Below are positions 34,719 through 47,766 of a stretch of DNA of 64,000 bases, in pieces. This stretch comes from Bryoerythrophyllum caledonicum (lineage: Eukaryota; Streptophyta; Bryopsida; Pottiales; Pottiaceae). The notes below the pieces were generated by a model that saw nothing but the letters and a program-made list of their open reading frames with translations, had not been told where the DNA came from and did no database searches. The stretch spans positions 5,120,168 through 5,184,167 of the forward strand of contig OZ020522.1 in assembly GCA_963971425.1 (NCBI GenBank), given 5' to 3'. The position numbers were made by a program, and so were the translations under genes. Each line of letters begins with the position of its first letter. The first letter of the stretch is position 1.

Positions 34719-37700
34719 TTAATTATTCAAACGGCCCGATCTGCGCACTCCTTCGATGGACGGGCCACCCATAACCGCATCTCGAAGGACGATATCATCA
34801 TCATCTGGTGCCTCATCGCAATCTGGACGGTTGTCATCATCAGCTCCTTCACCGCTCTCATCTGAGAATTCTCCATTGCTACCATCCGTAGTCCAAAAGC
34901 CCTCTATTTCAAAGTTGTCATTGCGAAGCTCTACGACTGTTTCACCATCACAACGCGAGCGTCTGAATCTCTTTTGTCGATGGACGTGAGGATCATCGCC
35001 GTCGGAATTTATGGTTGGGCCGCTGGTAGGACGAATTTCTCGATTCGGAACAACAAACGCCGGAGTTGTTGAAGAGCGTCCTGGAACATACGTGTCCAAA
35101 AATGGTTGTACAACCACGTTCGGATCTCGTGCCCCTATTCCAAGGAGGGGACGTCTACGATGCCTTGAGGAGGATGCTTCGCCGTTGTTTCTTCCTTCAC
35201 GGCCTCTAGTCGCTCCACGGCCTCTAGACCCTCCACGAGCATTAGTCCTTGCACTCGGTTGTATATATTGACCCATTGGATGAAGAGGCGTCCTTGTAGC
35301 GGCCAAAGGGGGTCTGCCATTTCTGGTAGTAGTAGCGGAAGTGTTTAGACCCATCCCCTCAACGCCTACACTTCGTTGAAAAGGTCCATACATGGCATTC
35401 GCCGTTCTAGGAGAAGAGGAATTCCGGGAAGGCGGCATTGGTACATTCTGGTCATTGATATCCGTAGGCAACACCACAACCGGAGATGGTTGTGGCTCAA
35501 GGTCCTCTGTGAATGCAAAAGCATCATCGGGGTCTACATATTCCGGGTCAAAACGCTTTCGCTGATTAACAACCCTTTCATTTCTTCGAGTCGTCCCTAC
35601 AATTGTTGTGTTTACAACATTTGCGTTAGAGTCTCCTTGAACGACTCCAGTGCTATGAAATGATGCACCCATTCCAATAGGGCTCTCTTGGCCATACCGG
35701 TTTTCAACCGATGCTTGGTTGTTTCGAGTCGCAGTATTTACTGCGTTCTCTCCCGCTCCGTTGTTGTCGCCATCTCCATTTCCACCACCATAGTCTGATG
35801 GGGAATTGTCCTCGTCGCGAACATTCCCGACATTGCCCCCCCCCATTTCAGGCTCTTCAAGGTTAGTCACATTTGGGATGTTGCTCTCTGAGGAAGTAGA
35901 CAAAGGTTGCACTTCATGAATGCCCTCATTTTGATGAAAATGAGGCGAAGGACTGCGACGAGGACTTTGATTCCAAGGTCCCCAACGACCTTGAGCCAAT
36001 TCTTCTTCCACGTCGTCATCATCTCCGTAATAGTTTCTCGTTTCCTCAAGATGATCGGCGCCTTCCGCCCAAAGATTAGGGTGTCCACGATACTCTAGCG
36101 GAGTGCGGGGAGCTGCCATATTGTGCTCCTCCTCTTCCTTGGCTATCAACACATCAAATTCACGATTAGGTTCACCCACCGGGACCGGCCCTAGGGCATC
36201 TGGGTCGGAATCCTCCGAGTGAATATTCGCATCGTACCATCGAACGGGATCGGCCCCCGGTCTTTGTTGAAGGCATCGGCTATTGGTATAAATATACACC
36301 AATGACGCAGCCTTTTCTGCCGCTAATCGATTTCGGCTCTTGTTGTGGACAAACGAGTACATAGTCCAATTTTGTTCGCAAGAGCTAGGTGAACACGTAA
36401 GGGCTAGAATACGAACAGCTATTTTAGACAATGCCTTGTCTGCGATCCTGGCCCACCATTGGTGGAGTTGAAGCTTTGTCTGGCGGATGTTAGATGCCTC
36501 GGTAGGGCCATATGGTCCTGTGCCCTCCTCGTACTGTGTTAACTCATATTGGACGTCCTCATATGAGACTTCCAATACCTCCATCATTTTGCGAACAACC
36601 CGATTCAATGCTCTTTGTGCGATTCCATCAGCCCTAAACGCCACATTATCCTTGAGGTACGGATTCAAAAGAGCCCGGCGTAGTGAACATCGATAAAAAC
36701 CATTTGCCACCGGGCATCAAAAGATTGCTCAAGAGTGGATGCTATGTCAGCTCGTAGAGTAAAGGGTGACTCTCTCAAAGAGTACACGTGTTCTCGCAAA
36801 TTATGCATCACGAGCCACGCACGACCCATGGCTGGTTCGCGGCCATCAAACACACGCAATGCCTTCAAAACATCCCCAGTCATGTGCACGTAATTCTGAC
36901 ATCGTTGCCAAAAGGCCACATCTTCGATGGTGAGCACCACATTACGCGCTGCGGTTGCTGCTTGCTCTCCATTTTGTTTGTTCCGTTGGATTGCAAAGTA
37001 GTTTACAACACGGGGGTGGTCTTTCAACTGCTCCAACACTCCTTTGAGTCTCACCAATCGATCCAACATAAGGAAATTACAAACAAAGCGGGTTTCAGTG
37101 GGCACTACAATATGCAGGTTTGGACTCAACTCACGAAGTGTCCCCATTGTCGAATGATGGTTTCTAATATATTTGCACAATTTCTTTGCCCTCTCTATTA
37201 AATCTTTAAATTCTTGGACCTTCGCCCAATCTTCCAACATGAGATCCAATGCATGTGCCATGCACCCCTGCTTGTGAATGTGCGGGTATGTGAGAATAAT
37301 ATCATCCATCGCTCCAAGCATGTTGGGAGCATTGTCTGTACAAATCTGTGTCATATTCTTAGAACCCACCTTCTCAATGTAAACTTTCACTTGGTCTGCT
37401 ATATACCACATGGACTTCTTCTCACCACTGGTGTCTATGCTCCCCAAGAATACGTCACCAGTGGGGCACGACATCATTAAATTCATGAGGGGCCTCCGAT
37501 GGACATCATCCCAACCATCCGTGCATATCGACACCCCATAATTCTTGATGGCAAAACCAACTTTGGCTTCAATCTCTTTCTCAATTTGCAACCTCTTAGG
37601 TTCAATCAATCTAGTCCTCAACTGGTGATATGTAGGAGTGTACTCAAACTTTGCCACAGATGTCGCCCTCACTGCATCGTTGAACGCTTGATTTCGCGCC

Positions 37701-38248
37701 ACATTAAAAGGCACATTCGCTTGATAGAAAAAAGTCGCCCACTTCTCATCAAGTTCCTTCCTCTTTGCAATGTTAAATGCATCAAGCATCCGTTGTTGAT
37801 GTAGTTTCCCAGATCTAGTGGAATTCGAGGCGGTAAGACCACCCGACACATGTTCGCGGTCATTTCCTTCATAGAGATTAGGCACTCCTTCCTGAGGCCC
37901 ACTTGTTACCCCACCCTCCACATTATTTTGAGCGTCGGATTGGTTTGAAGTGTCAATAGTTGGTGCCCTTGATGGACCACTCGGGCCTGAATCTCCGCCA
38001 TACATGTCCCCGCCCGTCATTCGTTGCGGAACAATGTTTCCACAATTGGCAAATCGACTTCGCACATAGGGAGGTAGGCTACGACAAATCGACCTCTCTG
38101 ACTTGGCGCCGTATCCAAAGTGAGCGAACGCACGCTCACGTTTGTAGCTAAAAGTGTAGTTACAGAAAACACAACTCACTTTGCCCCCGTTGTCACCAAA
38201 ATTGTACCAAGGTTCCCATTCCTTTGTTTGCTTCCTTTGACTTCCCAT
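34719..38248 (-). pseudogene. hAT transposase (BED finger, DUF659, hAT dimerisation), one frameshift
   Basis: The start is the ATG at 38248. The N-terminal BED-type finger has VSCVFC...AHFGYGA (about residues 20-45). The catalytic part has ICTDGWDDVHRRPLMN, ICTDNAPNML and GCMAHALDLML. The dimerisation region (about 36500-36270) has WWARIADKALSKIAVRIL and SSCEQNW...RNRLAAEKAASLVYIYTN. A long acidic, Asn-rich and Arg-rich tail ends in GRLNN at 34719. Total length is about 1,170 residues. One frameshift near 36680 separates the frame 38248-36665 from 36710-34719. Otherwise the gene is open, so it was active recently or is close to it. The DNA-cutting role comes from the family. Confidence 0.9.
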
Positions 38249-38499
38249 TGCATTCACGGCTTATGCCAAATAATGTGCAAGTCCCGTCTAAGCCAAAATA
38301 CGGAGCTAGTTATAGTATAGAATCAGGTGAAAATGTGAGGTCTGATAGCGCTGGTGCAATGCTTGAACCAATTTTTACATCACCTCAGCCGCACACCAGT
38401 GCCGCTTGCCACCCAAGTAGACTCGCAAGGAGCTCAAACTGAATTGAGGTCCAATGGATAGAGGCCAAGGTGACAAGCGTGAGGACGATCGGCCCTCCC

Positions 38500-38770
38500 C
38501 GAACCTTTTATACACGAGCCAAGAACGGGTGGGACCTGAAGTGCCAAGGACGGGGACGTCCCCGCCCTGCCCTGTTGTGGGCAGACGTCCCCGCCGCTGC
38601 CGGGTAAGGGCGGGGACGTCTCCGCCCCACTAGGGCAGGGCAGAGACGTCCCGGGCCTTACTTGGGCAGGGGTTGGGACGTCTCCCCAACCCAGGAGAAG
38701 GAGGCCTTTGGGGCATTTTGGGTGCTTAGGCACTCCTCCTCTCCATGAGAAGGGTGGAGGTTTTAATATA
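38500..38770 (-). promoter_or_regulatory. Promoter of the hAT transposase with GACGTC array
   Basis: On the minus strand a TATA-like TATAAAAG lies at about 38507-38514, 260 bp upstream of the start codon. Immediately upstream is a GC-rich array (38545-38690) of GGGGACGTCCCCGCC-type units. Beyond it a block shared with 54380-54590 begins (CACTCCTC...CTCCATGAG). Confidence 0.6.
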
Positions 38771-38924
38771 GGGTACCTTATTTTTGGTTCCGACAAGATT
38801 GCGACGCACTTAGAATTAGACGCAGGTTATGTCTACGAAGGAAGGCTTTCGGGAAAGTACTACTTTTGTCCTTTGACCGCATGCTCTCCAATAATGAACA
38901 CCTTTATTAGCTCCCTAATAAACC
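38771..38924. repeat. Block shared with the region after the RING paralogue
   Basis: TTATTTTTGGTTCCGACAAG through TTATTAGCTCCCTAATA matches 54430-54580 with moderate divergence. In both places it lies on the far side of a GACGTC array, so it is a repeated part of the hAT family structure. Confidence 0.75.
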
Positions 38925-40165
38925 AAGTAGTGGATAGCATGGGAGCTATGCAAGTCCCCATCCATAACGGGTAGTATAAGCCTCTAGTAGAATGTAATGT
39001 ACAAGTTCTCTAAATAAATAATTTAAACACAATTGCCCCACAAAAGATTAGGAATGTACCACATACCATGAAAGCAAAAAAATAAACCAAGTAGTGGATA
39101 GCATGGGAGCCATGCAAGTCCCCATCCACAACGGGTAGTATAAGCCTCTAGTAGAATGTAATGTGCAAGTTCTCTAAATAAATAATTTAAACACAATTGC
39201 CCCACAAAAGATTAGGAATGTACCACATACCATGAAAGCAAAAAAATAAACCAAGTAGTGGATAGCATGGGAGCCATGCAAGTCCCCATCCATAATGGGT
39301 TGTATAAGCCTCTAGTAGAATGTAATGTGCAAGTTTTCTAAATAAATAATTTAAACACAATTGCCCCACCAAAGACTAGGAATGTACCACATACCATGAA
39401 AGCAAAAAAATAAACCAAGTAGTGGATAGCATGGGAGCTATGCAAGTCCCCATCCATAACGGGTAGTATGAGCCTCTAGTAGAATGTAATGTGCAAGTTC
39501 TCTAAATAAATAATTTAAACACAATTGCCCCACCAAAGACTAGGAATGTACCACATACCATGAAAGCAAAAAAATAAACCAAGTAGTGGATAGCATGGGA
39601 GCTATGCAAGTCCCCATCCATAACGGGCAGTATAAGCCTCTAGTAGAATGTAATGTGCAAGTTCTCTAAATAAATAATTTAAACACAATTGCCCCACCAA
39701 AGACTAGGAATGTACCACATACCATGAAAGCAAAAAAATAAACCAAGTAGTGGATAGCATGGGAGCTATGCAAGTCCCCATCCATAATGGGTAGTATAAG
39801 CCTCTAGTAGAATGTAATGTGCAAGTTCTCTAAATAAATAATTTAAACACAATTGCCCCACCAAAGACTAGGAATGTACCACATACCATGAAAGCAAAAA
39901 AATAAACCAAGTAGTGGATAGCATGGGAGCTATGCAAGTCCCCATCCATAATGGGTAGTATAAGCCTCTAGTAGAATGTAATGTGCAAGTTCTCTAAATA
40001 AATAATTTAAACACAATTGCCCCACAAAAGATTAGGAATGTACCACATACCATGAAAGCAAAAAATTAAACCAAGTAGTGGATAGCATGGGAGCTATGCA
40101 AGTCCCCATCCATAATGGGTAGTATAAGCCTCTAGTAGAATGTAATGTGCAAGTTCTCTAAATAA
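38925..40165. repeat. 165-bp tandem array, about 7.5 copies
   Basis: Units beginning ACCAAGTAGTGGATAGCATG repeat at roughly 38927, 39088, 39252, 39416, 39581, 39746, 39910 and 40074 with very few differences, which indicates recent amplification. The short frames at 39023-39372 are produced by the repeat and are not genes. A fragment of the unit also occurs at about 55025-55060. Confidence 0.97.
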
Positions 40166-40246
40166 ATTGTACCATTACAAACAAAAAGGATATTTAAAAC
40201 CATATAAACACGCAATTAAGCAATTATGCACTTAGCCAAGTGCACT

Positions 40247-41044
40247 GGTTGTTGGTAGAAAGCCGCAAGTTATTTGCTCATAATTTTTTTTTAAATCAAA
40301 ATTTGGCAAAAGTTTAGTATGTTTTTTGTCAAATTTTTTGGGTGTTTGTCGTGTCATACATTGGCATCTTCATGTTCATATCAATAATATAATTTTTACA
40401 TTCGCTACCTTTTTTAAGAAAATATATGATTTCTAATCTAGTTTCCAAATCCTACTACAAAATTATGATCATGTGCCCAAAGAGATTATAAATGTGTTAT
40501 GAGTTATTATAGGATTTTAGAGTACTGCACTACAAATACAATGTGTAAGAGATACAAAAATATATATGCAATTTCCTAAGACAGTGTAAAGTACCTCACT
40601 GTATTTTATAATGCAAAAACATACATAATCAAGCAATTCCACACTATCACTGAGGAATTCTAAAATCAAACATATCATATGGACCATCCAATATATAAAT
40701 ATATACCACCCACCGAACGATAGACACATCTCAAACTGCATTATACTAACGTACTTGCCACCTAAACTACGTGCATGATCTACTATAGTATATAGCTCCA
40801 GGGCTCATAGCTCATCTTCTGGCGGAACGACTCCCTCCAAGTGTCCAATGGCGCTACCTACCATAGCGGACAGTTCATGATCCTACACTGGACGATCTCC
40901 CACATCTTCGATGCCAATAGACGCACACTCAACATATCGGTAATTGCTAGGAACACCCTCCCGCGTATGCCTTATCCTATCATCATTGTAGGAAAAGCCA
41001 TCCTCTGGATTGAAGGACATCTCTCGCTCTGACCACAAGGCCCC
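40247..41044. other. Subterminal non-coding DNA of element 2
   Basis: AT-rich DNA with no supported gene between the left inverted repeat and the end of the ParB-like gene. Confidence 0.4.
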
Positions 41045-44000
41045 CTAAAATGCAATGATGTCTTCGGATACGCTAGATCTTGGAACGGAAGGCAAATCTG
41101 GTCTGGTATCACTCTGAGTACCTCCGAACGTCTCTTGTATCTCCGATACAGGCTTTGATTGAGAAGGCATCGAAGGCTGTCGAATCCTCCTCTGCACCGA
41201 AAAAAATTCCAATGAATCCAATTCTTCTTCCTCCATCTCCAGCCTAGGACCATCAAATGTACGCCCCCCTCCTGCCCCTGCCGCCAAAACAACATCCACT
41301 ACACCGGTATCTTGCATCTTCTCTGTAGGTGATGTAGTCGTCTCCCGTGAAGTATATCCCACCGCCCGCTGCGTTGATGGAATCGTCTCTCTTGGAGGAG
41401 ACTGGTTCACTCCATCTTCATCGGCGTCTGAACCACTGCGAGATGAAAAATCTTCAGTCGTACCTGAACGTGGCAATCTCTCGTGTAAACCATCTCCATC
41501 CTCATTGTCGTCTTCATTCCTCACTCCACCAACCGCCTCTTCGGTCTCAGGTACGATGTTGCAACCAGTACTTGTTCCACCAGTCCTGACCAACAGTTGT
41601 CCTTGGAAATTGTCAGACAACTTATTGTACAGAAATGAAACTTTGTCTGTACAATCGTCAATGATGAAAACCTCAGATCCCTGGAAATCTCCTTCAAGGA
41701 TCGTGGGAATGGCCGTAGATATGTTACACGCCACTAAACCCCAACCACGGGGCAAATATGAGCCCACTAGTCTTGCCAGCTCTGATGGAGATCTCTCAAG
41801 TGAATCAACTTGAGAAGGTTGGCGTGCCTCACTCCAGTGATCCAAGAAAACAAGAGGAAGTGGAATGTCTCCAGAAAACTAGTTCGGGCCAGGAGATGTA
41901 TCCACAGGGTGCTGCATACAAATCACAACATCGCCAATCGGTTGTACTACTTGCTCCAGATGCCCATTCTCTGTAAAATCGAGAGCATAGGGATTAACCG
42001 AGTTCGGATCAAATGCCCAACATCCACGTCGCATAGTACATCCCTCAGGAAGCTTCACCTTCGTGAAAAAGTCTTCGTTGGCATACACGGCCGCTAGTAA
42101 CAAGAAGATGACGTTCCATCGTTCAATATTTGCCATCCATAATGTCAGCTGTGCAAAAGCTGTGGATAACTGGGCGTCTCCCCAATGACCATCTCCATGC
42201 CTCCCACCGCCACGTCGACAATCAATCACCCACAAACATGGTTTCCCCAACTCTATGTAGTTGGTGCGGAATAACCCTCTTCTACACCAAATCGGAATAA
42301 GATTCTCTGTGTCGCTCTGGCCTGGCCTCTTGACTTCCATCTGCCATTCCCAATTAGCAGTAGCTAGTCCTCCCACATCCACGGACAGTCCAATGTATCC
42401 ACGCCCTCCTGCTGCAATGTCACCATAATGAAACCTGATGGAAGGAGGGATGAGGTAGCCTATGTCTTCCAGCTTAGACACCTTCCCCCGCACAGGAGCA
42501 GTCCAAGTTTTTTTCGTGGCAGAATTCAAAATCTTCCCAAAGGTATCAAGTTGTGCGTTACTCCTCGGAAAATACTTCCCTACACGGATACGGAAGAACT
42601 CCTCCATGGAATCAGGTGTACTTTCCTTATTCTCCACCATCAATCAACGGATGGAATTGATCACAACTTCTCGTCTCTGATATCGGTCACAAACACCGAC
42701 AATCGTACGAGGATGTGGATTCTTGTCTTTTACACCGTCAAAGTAGTATGCTTGACGTGGTCTTACTCCATCCTCCGTCACCGGCTTCGCTGCAGCAGAC
42801 TTTGCCAACCGAAGATAATATGGAATTGGAACCCTACCTAACGGCCTCAACCAATTCTGGGTCATCTCCTTTCTTGTTGGTCATACGTCCACATTTGGAT
42901 CCAGCTCTTTCTTCCTCGCCATGTCCTTTCACTTCTCCTCTTCCTCCTTGCTGAAAAAGAGAATGCTATCTTCGTAGTCCTTGCATACTTGAATGATAGC
43001 TTCGAAGCAGTCATTGCTCGGATTCCATGCATGATTGGTCAGATCCTCCATGTTTTTGGCCAACCTCTTCACCGTGACAACTCCATCCCCCTTGGGCAAC
43101 TTATGCACTGCACTTGCCGCACTCACCAAAGCAACAGCCCTGCGTGCATCGTCTGCACGTAGTGTGCTATCAGGCCTCCCGTATAGATCCCAAATCTGAC
43201 GGATCTTCCTCAAATCCTCCCCCATGGTAGAATATGATTGTCTCTGGAACTCCGCCATGTTGATCCGCGCAGACTTCTCAATGTAAAAGCGACGATCATC
43301 ATACACTACAAAAGAAGCCTCCCGCCGCTCAAACGTGTCCAAATACTCGTTTAAAGGCATAGTACCATCTCTCCACTGCTGCTGTGCAAATTTACAAGCT
43401 ACTACTATGTGTTGCCCATCCACCGGTTCCAAAATGATATAATCTTGAAGCTAAGAATACTGGGATCCCATAGCACCCTCTGCAGAAGCACTCCCGTATG
43501 CAATGAACATGCGTTCAAACTCTCGTGCGGTACCTACCAACGGAAATGGCAGCTCTTCCTTCTCAACGACACCATCATCGGTGGTAGTATGCACGATGTA
43601 TCTGATCGGTCGAAGTACCAATCTACTCACCCGACTTGCAGATTCTGGGTCTCGTAAGCGGTTGAATACTTCTATGACCCTCTTCTGTGATAAAACCCGG
43701 TGGTTAGTTTCCGGATTCCTCACAAAGACAATGCGGTCTATGTGTGCCTTAAACACAAAATTCCCCCACACTGATCATTTTGCAATCTCCTCTGTTGTAG
43801 GCACTGGTGCTTTTAAATTCATTGGAGTTGGAAGATCCTGTGGTATCTCCGCATTGTCTTCAAAATCCTCTGGTATACTGTCTGGAAGGTTGTGAAAATC
43901 TTCTTCCTCCGGCGCCATGGCTGACAAATCAGCTAAATCTCCCGGTGTAGATGTAGGGACCCTACGATGACCATCAGACGTCCTGAGCCCCGACCTAGCA

Positions 44001-44770
44001 ATCCTGCCACCCGATCTTGCACTTCTCCCAATCAACATTCTCCCACTTGGATCCAAACTTGATAAGCCTTCTCTTGAACCTCAAGCTACATCACTCTCAA
44101 CACGCCGTGGCCTCTTCGTAGGACGTCTACTCGTTAATGGAGGATTCGGTAATGTCTGTACCTCAGAAGTTATGGTGGGAAATTGGCCTCCACTTCCTCT
44201 CCTCCCCTCCAGTGGTCGCCAATCCAGTTGCAACGGCTCAGCAAGAATTCGATAAACTTCTGTTTCTTCTGGTTCCGTTGGTGGGGCTTGAGTTGTCGCA
44301 CGTGATGGGTCCCTCTCCCGAAATGCTTCATATCTAATATGTTTCTCCATAATCTTCTTAGCCTTCAGCACCATCTCCGGTGATAACGCTAAACAGGCTA
44401 AGACGTTATTGTGTCTAGCAGTGCGAACCGCAAGAGAGATGTTCAACCAAAACGTCTGCAATGATTTGAGGAATTTCACCTGACCTGGATTTTGAAGAAG
44501 ATTCAAAGGGACAGGTGCCAAAAGTAACTTCTTCGAAAGAGAAGTCTTCACCTCTGATTGACCTGGACCCACTACGCAAGTAACGTATACCATATCATCA
44601 CGTCGAAGAGTGATTGCTTGGATTTTGCCAAAACTCTTCCCCAACGCCGATGTACGCTTTTCCAACTCAAAGGGATAATCCGTCACCCACAAGAAGGCGC
44701 TCGACTCATCCACTTCTGCGATCCACCAGCCGTGGCTCTCCCAGATTCTATCAATATTTGGTGGTGCCAT
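41045..44770 (-). pseudogene. ParB-like gene of element 2 (intronless, decayed)
   Basis: A single minus-strand frame of about 1,240 codons runs from the ATG at 44770 to 41045 and is interrupted by several in-frame stops. The ParB-like block lies at about 43770-43000: an IDRIVFVRNP strand, then PVDGQHIVVACKFAQQQW (the GQH box) and NMAEFQRQSYSTMGEDLRKI. Further on are a region with GGRGYIGLSVDVGG and a late segment (ARLVGSYLPRGWGLVACN) in the same relative place as the SAM-like segment of element 1's gene. An acidic, Ser-rich tail follows. It looks like a diverged homologue of that gene without introns and without the FCP1-like domain. The order ParB then methylase-like parallels bacterial and phage fusions, but the second part is uncertain. 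Confidence 0.55.
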
Positions 44771-44839
44771 AACGCAACACTCAAAAAACCTGTATATCAT
44801 TACAAAACGATAGTCACTATTAGTATGGAATAAGAATTT

Positions 44840-45800
44840 TTGAACCACCACTCATTGCACAATATTTTTGAACATGCAACACCCTTTGTCTACCTCTAAA
44901 AACTTTTGCACTACACAAGATCTAAATCCAATACCATCGTGTTAAGCATGTTGTTAGTTCTTTGGTGAAATACCATATTAATCCAAGTCAATTATTTTCA
45001 CACATTGTTACACATTTTCAGGGAGAGTACCAGAAAACTTCTATCTTTCCACATAAAACTTTGAGAACTTTGTACGATTTACTTTTGATTTTGCCTACAA
45101 CATTATGCAATGTAAAACTTCTTATTGACCATTTGGATTCTCATTTATAAAAATATCGAGTTCACAAAAAAACATAACGTGAATTGAGAAATTTTCGACC
45201 TCCACTCATTGCACATTTAAAAAAATATGCTACACCCCTTGTCTACCTCTAAAAACTTTTGCACTACACGAGATGTAAATCCAATACCATCGTGTTAAGC
45301 ATGTTGATAGTTCTTTGGTGAAAAAGCATATTAATCCAAGTCAATTATTTTCACACATTGTCACACATTTTCAAGGAGAGTACCAAAAAACTTCTACCTT
45401 TCCACATAAAACTTTGAGATCTTTGTATGATTCACTTTTGATTTTTTCTACGGCATTATGTGATGTAAACCTTCGTATTGACCATTTGGATTCTCATTTC
45501 AAACGATATTAAGTTCACAAAAAAACATAACGTGAATTGTGAATTTTTGAACCCCCACTCATTGCACAATTTTTTTGAATATGCTACACCCCTTTTCTTA
45601 CTCTAAAAATAGGTATATAGAAAATTAACATCATGCTTAACATTATGGTAATTAATTGAGACCTTTTATAGTGCAAAAATGTGACACCAATTGAAATCAA
45701 AGACTGCTGATCCAGAAAACGCAGGGAAGAAAATGAGCATTTTCACTACTTCAAACATTATAATCTTTCAATCCGTGCGGTGAAAATTTATGAAATTTTG
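44840..45800 (+). repeat. Tandem partial copies of the TAACCCC-ended repeat
   Basis: Two copies of about 345 bp (44850-45190 and 45195-45540), followed by a third partial unit, share CCACTCATTGCAC, ACTTTTGCACTACAC and TTATTGACCATTTGGATT. They match the interior of 47767-48714. The frames at 44962-45150 and 45315-45512 are repeat-derived. Confidence 0.85.
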
Positions 45801-46111
45801 TGAGCATATTACTTAATAAGTCATCATTGAGATCTTACGGTTAAAACTAAGAAAAAAACATTAATTGTAGAGGCTTTCTAATTTCACAAAAACAAGCAAT
45901 TTTTTAACGATATTTGGGTTAGATATTCTCTCCATTATTCATGGACCAAGGTACTCGGGGTATCAATATCTAGGGTATGACGACCAGGGTATGAGCTCCT
46001 TGGTACCACAAGCGGTTATCAACCGGTGTATCAAATTAGGGTTTGGATTAGGGTTTTGGTGTCCGGGTATCAATAAGGATATCAATCCTTTGCTCAAGTG
46101 GGTAGTCTAGG

Positions 46112-46135
46112 AGGGGTGTGCGCGCGCACACCCCT
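46112..46135. repeat. 24-bp perfect palindrome with alternating CG core
   Basis: The core TGTGCGCGCGCACA is flanked by AGGGG and CCCCT, giving a 24-bp perfect inverted repeat. The 14-bp core occurs again at about 46710-46723. The pair brackets the GA-rich stretch and assembly gap, so they may be ends of an inserted sequence. Alternating purine-pyrimidine DNA of this kind is Z-DNA prone. Confidence 0.7.
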
Positions 46136-46344
46136 GGTAGAAGTTGTGATGAGGCTGTGAGTGAGAGGGTAGGGTTAGGAGGAGAGAGACAATGAGTGGG
46201 AGGTGTGAGGAGATATGTGGGAGATGTGTGGGAGAGATGGGTTTATGTGGGCGGGGAAGGTGTGAGGGAGGAGAGGAAGTTGTGGGAGGTGTGAAGGAAG
46301 TTGTGCGCGGCAAGGGTTTAGGAGAGAGAAGGAGAGAGTGGGTG

Positions 46345-46544
46345 NNNNNNNNNNNNNNNNNNNNNNNNNNNNNNNNNNNNNNNNNNNNNNNNNNNNNNNN
46401 NNNNNNNNNNNNNNNNNNNNNNNNNNNNNNNNNNNNNNNNNNNNNNNNNNNNNNNNNNNNNNNNNNNNNNNNNNNNNNNNNNNNNNNNNNNNNNNNNNNN
46501 NNNNNNNNNNNNNNNNNNNNNNNNNNNNNNNNNNNNNNNNNNNN
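46345..46544. other. Assembly gap (200 N)
   Basis: 200 undetermined bases, a typical fixed-size scaffold gap. The true length is unknown. Flanks are G/A-rich low-complexity DNA. Any open frame across it is meaningless. Confidence 1.
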
Positions 46545-46749
46545 GTAGGATAGGAGGCCGCGGCAATGAAATGGGAAGGAGGCGTCGCACCTGTGAAGTC
46601 GCGCAACGAGGAGGTTGACTGCCACAGTTGATCGCGGAGGAAGCTATTGTTTTGATTTTCGCCTCGATGTGTTTGGATTAGCTTGGTGGAGGAGCACCAG
46701 CAGTAGGGGGTGTGCGCGCGCACAGCTCTAGCTCAAGGTTACTTTGGGA

Positions 46750-46950
46750 GGCGTCACGCGATTTCCACGTCACGCGAATATGTTGACTAGGGTTTGGATT
46801 CGTGGTTGTGGCGGCTAGGGTTTGATGGCGGCGGCTAGGTTTTGGCGGCGATGGCTAGGGTTTGGTGGTGGTGGCTAGGGTTTGGTGACGGCGGCTAGGG
46901 TTTTGGAACTAGGGTTTAGGTTCTTGTGTGTAGAGGCTAGGGTTTCAAGT
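46750..46950 (+). repeat. GGCTAGGGTTTGG minisatellite
   Basis: Six or seven tandem units of about 24 bp with GGCGGCTAGGGTTT/GGTGGTGGCTAGGGTTTG. It is non-coding and short. Confidence 0.8.
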
Positions 46951-47766
46951 AGTGCGCTGATGTGCCATATTGAGGATTTTGTGCAATACTACGAGCTGCT
47001 CTTTTGACCACTTTATGAGGTTTTGGTGTCATTTTTTCTGTATAACAATGCTTGCACTCTCTAGTTGTTGACTGCTATCATATTTTCTTGTTGAAATTGC
47101 AATTTTGTACATACTTTAGTTGGTGTTCTCATTTGTGAATTCAAACTTTGGTACTCACCTAACACTAACGTAATTCTGTCTGAACTTCAATCATCATGAA
47201 CATAACCCTTGAGTTCCTCACATTCAGAATTGAAACAAAGTTAGAAGCTTACCAAGTTCGCAAAAATCTCCTCGATGTGCAAATTTCCTCCAATCTACAC
47301 AGTATACAAATTTAACAGTAATTAGTGAATGAAGTAAAATTGCACATAGCCTTGAGGTTTTGATTGCAAGAGTGCCCACCATAGAAACTGCAAAGAGAAA
47401 TGACCTCTAGGTTTGCATAGAAACCTTTTATCCATGTTGGAACCTTGTGCCTCAAGTTTAGTAGTAAAAGTTTGACTTTAAGAACTTTGGACCTTTTGCT
47501 TTGTTTCTCCATATGTTAATTTTTTCAATATATTATAATAAAATTTCGGGCTATATGTAATACGAAGATACATATAAGATTTTTTATCACATAGTTTACC
47601 ATATAAACTTTATGCATGTGTTGCAGGTAAAGGGGGAAGGGTTGAGAAACATGTCGAACAACAACGACGGAATGGTGATATAATGTTGAACGCCATCAAG
47701 CATCAGTGCGTGTACTGCTAACACCTGCAACGTATCTTGAGGTAAACATTTATTTTTATACAAGTT
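46951..47766. other. Non-coding interior of element 2
   Basis: AT-rich DNA without a supported gene. A short TTGCAG|GTAAAG word near 47625 looks splice-like but leads into no coding block. Confidence 0.35.

Noticed and set aside
38925-40165. 165-bp repeats considered as a CRISPR or a repeated gene
   Set aside because: Units are contiguous with no spacers. The 60-aa frames arise from the repeat itself.
46107-46723. Open frames spanning the N gap
   Set aside because: They contain undetermined residues across the whole middle and have no supporting domain on either side.
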